Of a stretch of DNA of 25,524 bases, positions 1 to 6,036 are shown in pieces. Below the pieces are notes generated by a model that ran no database searches, was not told the origin of the DNA, and saw nothing but the letters and a program-made list of their open reading frames with translations. A program made the position numbers and the translations under genes. The stretch is from CAYUBI01 sp964443005 (GTDB lineage Bacteria > Margulisbacteria > Riflemargulisbacteria > GWF2-35-9 > CAYUBI01), in the NCBI GenBank assembly GCA_964443005.1, contig CAYUBI010000022.1, forward strand, positions 1 to 25,524, read 5' to 3'. How positions within the stretch are numbered: the stretch's first letter is position 1; the number at the start of each line of letters is the position of its first letter.

Positions 1-131
1 TTTGTAATGGTTCCTTGTTCTTTAATTAACTCATTGAGTAAGTCTATTAACAAATCCTTGTTAATCTCTGTTCCAAAGAGTTTTTTAAACCCAAAATCTG
101 TAAATAAGTTAACATATTTATCAGTAATCAT
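1..131 (-). CDS. Rpn-family PD-(D/E)XK nuclease/transposase, N-terminal part
   Basis: The gene runs off the left edge and only the first 43 or so residues are present. The visible start reads MITDKYVNLFTDFGFK followed by KLFGTEINKDLL. The block TDFGFKKLFGTE-NKDLL is the N-terminal signature of the Rpn/PDDEXK_2 family (recombination-promoting nucleases, often annotated as PD-(D/E)XK nuclease family transposase). The catalytic core lies outside the window. The start is well supported: ATG at 131 is preceded on the minus strand by GGAGGC (140-145), separated by an A-run. Members of this family are multicopy in many genomes and act on DNA. Whether this copy is intact cannot be seen. Confidence 0.75.
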   Translation of the reverse strand, partial: MITDKYVNLFTDFGFKKLFGTEINKDLLIDLLNELIKEQGTIT

Positions 132-146
132 TTTTTTTTGCCTCCA

Positions 147-244
147 AAACTTATTTTAGCAAGATTTTAGTGACGCAACAAGCAGTTATCCTAGTTGCAG
201 GACAATTGCTTGCTGAAAACAAATATGGATACATTGATGATTGA
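147..244 (+). other. Possible coding remnant between two minus-strand genes
   Basis: This stretch lies between the Rpn start and the end of the S74 fragment. On the plus strand one frame is open and ends at TGA 242-244, reading KILVTQQAVILVAGQLL and then AENKYGYIDD. The composition looks protein-like rather than random. There is no start codon with a ribosome binding site, so if it is real it is the tail of a deleted gene. I do not recognise the family. Confidence 0.2.
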
Positions 245-255
245 TTAAATTAAAA

Positions 256-1014
256 TTATTTAGTTAATAATTGTTTAATCTCAGATATTTCTTGTTTTAA
301 AGCATCATAAGCAGCTTTAATGTCCTTAATCTCCACATTCTTGCTGGCTAGCTCCGCATCCTTTTCAGCTTTGAGCGCGTTGATGTCGCTATCCTTTTCA
401 GCTTTAAGTTCCTTAATCTGCACCTGCTGTTCCTTGATCGCTTGTGTCAGCAGAGCTGTAATAGGCGCATACTGCATACTGTAATATTCGCCAACCTGAC
501 TGACTACCTCTGGAATAATAACCTTAGCTTCTTGTGCAATAAACCCTATCTGATTACCTGTAAAATGTACAGTCGTGTCTTTCCACTCAAAATTTACTCC
601 ACGTAGCTGCTGTACCTTGTCCAAATCATTAGGAATCGTCGCAATATTTTTTTCAGTCTCTCATCAGAATCGTTATACCACGCTGTTGTCACACCAGCAT
701 CTCCGTTAACCAAAAGCTTTCTAGTTGGAGACGTTGTCCCAATGCCAACGTTGCCAGTAACGACGATAGCAAGGGCGAATAATTATTCGCCCCGACTTCC
801 AAGCTCAGTCGTCGCCAACGACGATAGTAGATCCAACCCCCACATTCCCATTCGAACTAACGACCACACCGCCAGTAGCATTAATGGTCAGCCCACCGGT
901 AGTGCCAACGCTGAAATCCACGTAATTGTTTCCATCAGCGGAATAAACAACAATATTGCTAATCAACACTTTTGCTTTAGCTGTGATGCAATCTCTGCTA
1001 TCGTCAAATCTACT
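256..1014 (-). pseudogene. Decayed tail-fibre-like surface protein with Peptidase_S74 chaperone end
   Basis: Read on the minus strand, the upstream part encodes NNYVDFSVG, LTINATGGVVVSS and NGNVGVGSTIVV. These closely match YVDFNVG and LTINATGGVVISPNGNV of the intact paralogue at 8301-9695. The frame then runs into the 68-bp repeat and stops at TGA 805-807. After the repeat the gene resumes as TGNVGIGTTSPTRKLLVNG and SDERLKK, the start of an S74 intramolecular chaperone with its Ser and Lys. A run of seven A (plus strand T7, 651-657) is one base short and breaks the frame before IATIPND. The rest (256-624) is intact: GFIAQE, AKVIIPEVV, LLTQAIKEQQ and a C-terminal coiled coil. S74 domains trimerise and then cleave themselves off phage tail spikes and similar fibres. 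Two lesions make this a pseudogene unless the homopolymer is a sequencing error. The true 5' end is not identifiable. Confidence 0.75.
762..829. repeat. 68-bp palindromic interspersed repeat, copy 1
   Basis: This is identical at 66 of 68 positions to 25403-25470. It contains the perfect palindrome GGCGAATAATTATTCGCC (773-790, extended by one base pair here) and a second inverted pair, GTCGT...ACGAC (809-823). An 11-bp direct repeat AACGACGATAG (759-769 and 817-827) borders the copy. It looks like a REP- or MITE-like non-coding element, inserted in an S74-type gene. An inverted copy of its left end GACGATAGCA occurs as TGCTATCGTC at 996-1005. Confidence 0.8.
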
Positions 1015-1108
1015 CTAATCACTTCCAATACTACTTTACACTTAAATGAGCAAACTAAGTATAAAAAAAGTGAAATTTTTTCATGTACTGTACGATATAT
1101 ATTGGTAC

Positions 1109-1126
1109 AAGTCATTGAAATGACTT
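1109..1126. promoter_or_regulatory. Inverted repeat upstream of the TPR gene
   Basis: AAGTCATT-GA-AATGACTT is a perfect 8+2+8 inverted repeat about 80 bp before the TPR start, and AAGTCAT recurs near 1161. It has no T-run, so it is not a terminator. It could be an operator for the TPR gene. No regulator can be assigned. Confidence 0.3.
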
Positions 1127-1205
1127 TCCCAATTGAGCTATAAATAAAAACTCGATGGTAAAGTCATAGCCAACTGATGATAGAAAAAAATTATGGAGGA
1201 CTACT

Positions 1206-1937
1206 ATGATGAAAAAAATTGTTGCGCTTAATAAATATAACGTAAAGCCGTTTGATATGGAAACACTTTACCAGAGCTGCTACACCTTACAGTTAAAGAA
1301 TGAGGAAGAGCTACCTAAACAATTAGATAAAAAAATAAGTGAAAAAAATCGAATTGCAGCAAGGGCACATTTATGTGGAGATTACAAACTTGCTATCAAA
1401 TTACGCCTTGAAATAAAGAAGAAAGTGCCTAATGATTTTGATAATAATTACGATTTGATTAGAGCCTATAACAATGCCGGGAAATATAGCAACTCGGTAA
1501 TAGAGGCTGAGGCGATGTTGAAGTATGAACCATATAGAAAAAAAGATGGCAGCTTCAAACGGATGGAAATGGACAACATTTGTCTGTTACTAGGTGATGC
1601 CTACTATCAGTTAAAGAAATATGATAATGCACTCAGTGCTTATAATGCAGCGCTAACGATCTCTTCGTCTGAAAGCAGTGTGAGTATCCTAGCAAATTAT
1701 GCACTAGGAACTATTTATTTAGGCAAGAAAGAGTTTCAAAGTGCTGTTAGTGCCTTTGAAAAATGTGCTAACATAGATATTTCTTTTACGGATGGACTCA
1801 TTGGTCTTGCGCTGGCCTATGGAGAATTAGGAAGGTATGAAGAGGCAGTTGAGGCATTGATAATAGTAACAGATATCTCCCCACAAAAAGAGTATGCGTA
1901 TAAGTTACTAGAGAATTTTAAAGAGCTACAGAAATGA
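1206..1937 (+). CDS. Tetratricopeptide-repeat protein
   Basis: This 243-aa protein has no signal peptide or membrane segment, so it is probably cytoplasmic. Helical repeats run through the whole chain. The clearest TPR units are LLGDAYYQLKKYDNALSAYN (around residue 130), YALGTIYLGKKEFQSAVSAF (around 165) and LIGLALAYGELGRYEEAVEA (around 198), each with the small/large spacing of the G-A-A-F pattern. An earlier unit is visible at NYDLIRAYNNAGKYSNSV. The N-terminal 40 residues are charged and non-repeat. TPRs mediate protein-protein contacts, and no catalytic domain is present. The start is fixed by GGAGGA at 1195-1200, five bases before ATG; a second ATG follows directly. It stands alone and converges on the exonuclease gene. 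Confidence 0.8.
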   Translation: MMKKIVALNKYNVKPFDMETLYQSCYTLQLKNEEELPKQLDKKISEKNRIAARAHLCGDYKLAIKLRLEIKKKVPNDFDNNYDLIRAYNNAGKYSNSVIEAEAMLKYEPYRKKDGSFKRMEMDNICLLLGDAYYQLKKYDNALSAYNAALTISSSESSVSILANYALGTIYLGKKEFQSAVSAFEKCANIDISFTDGLIGLALAYGELGRYEEAVEALIIVTDISPQKEYAYKLLENFKELQK

Positions 1938-2008
1938 ATGAGTCACATAACTGAACATTTGGAAACAGCGATAACAGATTCAGCCTAACTGTTTAATTCC
2001 CTCTGATA

Positions 2009-2842
2009 TTAATGTGAATAACGTTGTAAAAGCTGGTTAACTAAATTTCGATCAGCATGGAATTCTGATTTTGGTTTTTGGGGAATTACGAGAAAATGAG
2101 AATGCTCAAAAACTGTATCTTTAATTTTTAAATTATATGCTTGATGCATTAAAAACTCCAAATTCAAAACATCTTCGCAATTATATGCAAGCAATGTATC
2201 TAATGCGCTTAATTTACCTTTCTTATATTCATTCCATAAAAGAACAGCAAAATAACCATCAAGACCTTCGGTGTCCTCACGAGATATCCCAAATTGCTTT
2301 TCACAGCCTTTAAGACCACCTTTGTATCCCAGCTGAGCTAATACATACCGAAGATCAATCTGAGAATGCGGCAATTTAACATGAAAAAAGTTTTCAATAA
2401 AAGGAATATCAAAACAACGCCCATTATACGTAATAATAGTGGAATATTTAAGTAAATCTGGAATTAATTTATCTAAATTCTGGCCATTTACATAATACTT
2501 GATATTTTTGCCATCATAAAGCACACATGTCGTCATTTTCGAATATCCATAATCCAAACCCGTTGTTTCAATATCTAAATAAACCACTGAGTCCTTGAAT
2601 TCCCGAAAAAGTCGCCAATGTTCTGTTGAACGTAATTTCTTCGAAAAATAACTATGATCTTTTTCTTCATACGCTTTTTTCGAATAAATAAGCTCTTCGT
2701 TTATATGTTTTCTTTTCGCTTCAGATACAAATATTTTAAGTGAAAATAAAAACATATCCCATGTATGAATACCTTCAGCCCACAACCTTTTCTCGGCTTT
2801 TTCACCAACACCTTGAATATGCGAAAATGAATTAATTAACAT
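2009..2842 (-). CDS. YprB-like DEDD 3'-5' exonuclease (RNase H-like)
   Basis: This 277-aa protein matches the RNase_H_2/YprB ribonuclease H-like family. The exonuclease motifs are in order: VYLDIETTGLD (ExoI, DxE, around residue 88), TYNGRCFDIPFI (ExoII Asp, around 140) and AYNCEDVLNLEFL (ExoIII, Y-x3-D, around 220). This suggests a DEDDy-type two-metal nuclease on single-stranded DNA or RNA. The N-terminal 80 residues start SFSHIQGVGEKAEKRLW, a helix-hairpin-helix-like stretch seen in this group, so nucleic-acid binding is likely. The start ATG has no Shine-Dalgarno sequence but a consensus TATAAT (2851-2856) lies only eight bases upstream, so the mRNA may be leaderless. The substrate is not determined by sequence. 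Confidence 0.8.
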   Translation of the reverse strand: MLINSFSHIQGVGEKAEKRLWAEGIHTWDMFLFSLKIFVSEAKRKHINEELIYSKKAYEEKDHSYFSKKLRSTEHWRLFREFKDSVVYLDIETTGLDYGYSKMTTCVLYDGKNIKYYVNGQNLDKLIPDLLKYSTIITYNGRCFDIPFIENFFHVKLPHSQIDLRYVLAQLGYKGGLKGCEKQFGISREDTEGLDGYFAVLLWNEYKKGKLSALDTLLAYNCEDVLNLEFLMHQAYNLKIKDTVFEHSHFLVIPQKPKSEFHADRNLVNQLLQRYSH

Positions 2843-2850
2843 AAAGTAAA

Positions 2851-2856
2851 ATTATA
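2851..2856 (-). promoter_or_regulatory. -10 box of the exonuclease gene
   Basis: TATAAT on the minus strand ends eight bases before ATG (2842), placing the predicted transcription start at about 2844. No good -35 is seen. Confidence 0.5.
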
Positions 2857-2931
2857 TTCGAAATCAACTAATTTGTATATGAAGACCGAATTGGTTAGCT
2901 GCGTTTTTTGCTAGCATATACAGAGCTAAAC

Positions 2932-2940
2932 TGCTAATAT
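2932..2940 (+). promoter_or_regulatory. Extended -10 promoter of the lar operon
   Basis: TGC-TAATAT fits an extended -10 (TGnTATAAT). It ends eight bases before the larE ATG, so transcription should begin at or next to the start codon. The -35 region is weak, and larE has no Shine-Dalgarno sequence. Confidence 0.45.
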
Positions 2941-2948
2941 TAACAATC

Positions 2949-3743
2949 ATGCACACAAAACTGAATCAATTAATTGCACGATTAACACATATGTCAGCTG
3001 TTCTCATTGGCTTTTCTGGCGGCGTTGACAGTACTTTTTTATTACAAGTTGCAAAAAATAGCTTGGGAAAAAACGTGACAGCTATTACAGTTGACTCACC
3101 TCTGTTAGCTAGAAATGAATTTAAGTATGCATGCAAACTTGCTAAAACAATTAGCGTCAAACACCTTGTCATTCATATGAAACTTGACGACATAATCAAA
3201 ACCAATACAGCAGACCGTTGTTATACGTGCAAATACAGAATTTTTTCAGCATTCCGCAACTATGCAGAAAAGCACAACATCACAACAATTTTAGATGGTT
3301 CAAATATAGACGACCAAATCGATTATCGTCCAGGACACCAGGCATTACATGAACTCGGCATTGTCAGTCCTTTAGCAGACCTTGGATTTACGAAACAAGA
3401 TATTCGGCTGGCATCAAAAGAATTTGGCTTACCTACCTGGAATGCACCATCAATGGCCTGCTTAGCCTCTCGTTTCCCGTACGGAGAAGCTATTACCAAC
3501 AACAAACTCGCTCAAGTTGAAAAAGCAGAAATAATGTTAGAATCATTGGGATTTAAGCATATTCGTGTTCGCCATCATGGCAGTATTGCAAGAATCGAAG
3601 TTGACAATCTCGCATTAGCTACGGAAAATGCAAAGATGATTCATTCAAAAATCAAAGCACTCGGCTTTGATTACATAGCTCTTGATTTACTAGGATACCG
3701 AACAGGATCACTTAATGAGGTTTTATGGAAAAAGAACGATTAA
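2949..3743 (+). CDS. larE: LarE, sulfur transferase for nickel-pincer nucleotide
   Basis: LarE converts the two carboxylates of pyridinium-3,5-biscarboxylate mononucleotide to thiocarboxylates after ATP activation. The 264-aa protein has the PP-loop SGGVDSTFLL (residues 23-32) and the family block MACLASRFPYGE (169-180). Three cysteines are placed as C91-x2-C94 (DRCYTCKYR) and C171. The single-cysteine Lactobacillus type sacrifices its own sulfur. The CxxC plus distal Cys arrangement is that of LarE proteins known to hold a [4Fe-4S] cluster, as in Thermotoga, so this one may be catalytic. It is the first gene of the lar operon and overlaps larB by 19 bases. The start has no visible ribosome binding site, but the protein length is normal. 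Confidence 0.93.
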   Translation: MHTKLNQLIARLTHMSAVLIGFSGGVDSTFLLQVAKNSLGKNVTAITVDSPLLARNEFKYACKLAKTISVKHLVIHMKLDDIIKTNTADRCYTCKYRIFSAFRNYAEKHNITTILDGSNIDDQIDYRPGHQALHELGIVSPLADLGFTKQDIRLASKEFGLPTWNAPSMACLASRFPYGEAITNNKLAQVEKAEIMLESLGFKHIRVRHHGSIARIEVDNLALATENAKMIHSKIKALGFDYIALDLLGYRTGSLNEVLWKKND

Positions 3744-4462
3744 TTCAACAATTAAAAGATTACAAAGAAGAACGAATAACTCTTGATGAAATGATTACTT
3801 CCTTGCGCCATCTTCCCTTTGAGGAACTGGACTTTGCAAAAGTAGATCACCATCGAAGTTTACGCAATGGTTTCCCAGAAGTCGTTTACTGCAAAGGAAA
3901 AACAACAGAGCAAATATGCGCAATTTTTACAACACTAGCCAGTCATAATTCTAACATTTTATTAACTCGGGCATCAAAAAATGTATTCACAGCTATCAAA
4001 AAATTAAATGCAAACGTGCTATACAACGAAGCAGCTAAAACTATTGTTCTTTCGCATACTACGGCAACAAAGGAAGGCATATTATTGCTAAGTGCAGGAA
4101 CCGCAGATATCCCGGTTGCAGAAGAAGCAGCAGTTACAGCTGAAGTTATGGGAAATCGTGTAGAAAAAATTTACGATGTGGGTGTTGCTGGAATTCATCG
4201 TTTACTAGCTCATATTCATCGTTTTGAAGCTGCTCGCTGCATTATTGTTGTTGCAGGAATGGATGGCGCACTACCTAGCGTAGTTGGCGGATTAACAGCA
4301 AAACCGATTATTGCAGTCCCTACATCTATAGGATATGGAGTTGCTTTTCAAGGTTTAGCGCCGTTGCTAACCATGCTCAATAGCTGTGCTGCTGGCATTG
4401 GCGTTGTTAATATTGACAATGGTTTTGGTGCTGGCTACTTAGCCTCACTCATTAATCAATGA
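3725..4462 (+). CDS. larB: LarB, P2CMN synthase (carboxylase/hydrolase)
   Basis: LarB carboxylates and hydrolyses nicotinic acid adenine dinucleotide to give the biscarboxylated pyridinium mononucleotide, the first step of nickel-pincer nucleotide synthesis. The 245-aa protein has the PurE/AIR-carboxylase-like C-terminal half: SAGTADIPVAEEAAVTAEVM (around 122-141), GMDGALPSVVGGL and PTSIGYGVAF. The block LNSCAAGIGVVNIDNGFGAG places its cysteine at residue 221, matching the active-site Cys221 known for Lactobacillus plantarum LarB. GAGG at 3717-3720 serves as a closely spaced ribosome binding site inside larE. It overlaps larC by ATGA, so translation is probably coupled. Confidence 0.94.
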   Translation: MEKERLIQQLKDYKEERITLDEMITSLRHLPFEELDFAKVDHHRSLRNGFPEVVYCKGKTTEQICAIFTTLASHNSNILLTRASKNVFTAIKKLNANVLYNEAAKTIVLSHTTATKEGILLLSAGTADIPVAEEAAVTAEVMGNRVEKIYDVGVAGIHRLLAHIHRFEAARCIIVVAGMDGALPSVVGGLTAKPIIAVPTSIGYGVAFQGLAPLLTMLNSCAAGIGVVNIDNGFGAGYLASLINQ

Positions 4463-5607
4463 ATAGTCTATATTTCAATTGTTCCGCAGGTATTAGCGGC
4501 GATATGATTGTAGGTGCCTTACTGGATTTAGGTATTACGTCTCACGAAAAACTGATTCTCGAACTCAGCAAATTAAATTTACACTTTTCAATTGAAATTT
4601 ACTCAGTTATAAAAAGTAACCAAGCTGCTACCAAATTTAATGTGATCACTCCACCCTCCAAAATCAGCAGAAATATCAACGAAATTTTCTTGATTTTAGA
4701 TAAAAGCAAATTAAATTTTTCAATAATCCGCTTAGCAAAACAAATTTTTATTAAATTAGGCAATGCTGAAGCAATTGCGCATGATTGCGCATTAGAAACA
4801 GTTCATTTTCACGAGGTCGGCGCTGTGGATTCCATTATAGATATTGTTGCTAGTTCTATTTTATTGACGGACATTAACGCTACAGAAATTATTTGCAGCA
4901 CAATATCAGACGGAACTGGACAAGTAACCAACGCCCACGGCATTGTGGACTTGCCTGTTCCAGCTGTTAAAGAACTGCTGAAAAATATACCCATGCACAT
5001 TCGGAACATCAATAAAGAACTGACTACACCAACAGGTGCGGCCATCATCACAACCATTGCAACAGATTTTATAGATGACTGTAATATGGTTGTTAAAAAA
5101 ACTGGTTTTGGGGCTGGAACCGCTGATCTAAATTTCCCCAACGTCTTAGAAATTCGGCTGGGCAGTATCCGCCAATCGGACAACGACAAACTTCTGTTGG
5201 AAACAACCATCGATGATCTGTCTCCAGAGTTCTATGACCATATTATCAACAAACTTTTACAAAACGGCGCTGTGGATTCCTGGGTTTTACCCTGCTTTAT
5301 GAAAAAAAATCGGCCCGGAGCCTTGCTAAGTGTAATGGTTACACCTCAAACAAAAAATAGTATTGTTGAACTTATTTTTTCAGAAACCTCTACTCTAGGT
5401 TTACGTGTTACGCAGCTTGACCGGATAATACAAGATCGAGAGAACCGCATCCTAGATACGCCCTATGGTAAAATAACCGTAAAAATAGCCTCGTACCATG
5501 GACGAATAACAAGCCAAAAACCGGAATATGAAGAATGCAAAAAGATCGCCAATGATCGTGGCATTCCCTTAAAAACGGTTATTGCGACGATTCAAAAATT
5601 ACTATAA
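4459..5607 (+). CDS. larC: LarC, CTP-dependent nickel insertase
   Basis: LarC inserts nickel into the bis-thiocarboxylated precursor, using CTP, to complete the pincer cofactor. The 382-aa protein opens with SLYFNCSAGISGDMIVGAL, the family N-terminal signature. It carries ETVHFHEVGAVDSIIDIVAS (around residue 115), where the His-x-His is a likely metal ligand, and TTPTGAAIITTIA. In L. plantarum the protein is made from two frames (larC1/larC2) by programmed frameshifting. Here it is one uninterrupted frame of near-normal length. The start overlaps the larB stop as ATGA. NikR follows after 22 bases. Confidence 0.94.
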   Translation: MNSLYFNCSAGISGDMIVGALLDLGITSHEKLILELSKLNLHFSIEIYSVIKSNQAATKFNVITPPSKISRNINEIFLILDKSKLNFSIIRLAKQIFIKLGNAEAIAHDCALETVHFHEVGAVDSIIDIVASSILLTDINATEIICSTISDGTGQVTNAHGIVDLPVPAVKELLKNIPMHIRNINKELTTPTGAAIITTIATDFIDDCNMVVKKTGFGAGTADLNFPNVLEIRLGSIRQSDNDKLLLETTIDDLSPEFYDHIINKLLQNGAVDSWVLPCFMKKNRPGALLSVMVTPQTKNSIVELIFSETSTLGLRVTQLDRIIQDRENRILDTPYGKITVKIASYHGRITSQKPEYEECKKIANDRGIPLKTVIATIQKLL

Positions 5608-5629
5608 GCATCAACGAAAGGACTAAGTT

Positions 5630-6031
5630 ATGGATCAATTAACTCGATACGGAATTTCAATTAGCCAGGAACTACAGGACAAATTCGATGCGTGGATTCA
5701 ACAAAAAGGCTACCAAAGCCGCTCCGAAGCCATCCGGGACTTCATTCGGGAAAAACTCATTGACCAAGAGCATGCCAACAAAGACACCGTGGTTATCGGT
5801 TCAATTTCCATTGTGTACGATCATCACATTCCCGAATTGTCAGCCAAACTAACCACGATTCAGCATGATTTCCAAGACTGCATTATTTCATCCATGCATG
5901 TGCACATCGATCATCACAACTGCATGGAAGTCGTTATCGTTAAAGGAAACCATGGAGAACTGGAAACACTGGCGGATAAACTATCCGTCATTAAAGGTGT
6001 CAAAACTGGCAAATTAACGCTGGTTTATTAA
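5630..6031 (+). CDS. nikR: NikR, nickel-responsive transcription regulator
   Basis: This 133-aa protein has an N-terminal ribbon-helix-helix (TRYGISISQELQDKFDAWI, then SRSEAIRDFIREKL) and a C-terminal ACT-like nickel-binding domain. The high-affinity nickel ligands of E. coli NikR (H76, H87, H89, C95) have exact counterparts with an offset of three: H79 (TIQHDF), H90 and H92 (MHVHIDHH) and C98 (NCMEV). With nickel bound, NikR tetramers normally repress uptake genes. It is the fourth gene of the lar operon and has its own AAAGGA site (5617-5622) before ATG. A likely target is the nikM promoter at 12661-12690. Confidence 0.95.
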   Translation: MDQLTRYGISISQELQDKFDAWIQQKGYQSRSEAIRDFIREKLIDQEHANKDTVVIGSISIVYDHHIPELSAKLTTIQHDFQDCIISSMHVHIDHHNCMEVVIVKGNHGELETLADKLSVIKGVKTGKLTLVY

Positions 6032-6036
6032 ATCGT

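Noticed and set aside
742..1143. Plus-strand open frame of 133 codons
   Set aside because: It is antisense to the decayed tail-fibre gene and the repeat, has no ribosome site, and its minus-strand frame explains the sequence.
1938..2008. AACAG...CTGTT as a bidirectional terminator between the TPR and exonuclease genes
   Set aside because: A five-base stem with a 20-base loop is too weak to support.
2875..2921. GTATATG...CATATAC inverted pair before larE as a NikR operator
   Set aside because: The 33-base spacing does not fit the known NikR operators (about 13-16 bases between half-sites), and the region is AT-rich, so chance is likely.
5329..5343. GTGTAA-TGG-TTACAC palindrome resembling NikR half-sites
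   Set aside because: It lies inside the larC coding sequence, with a 3-base spacer, and is likely codon-driven.
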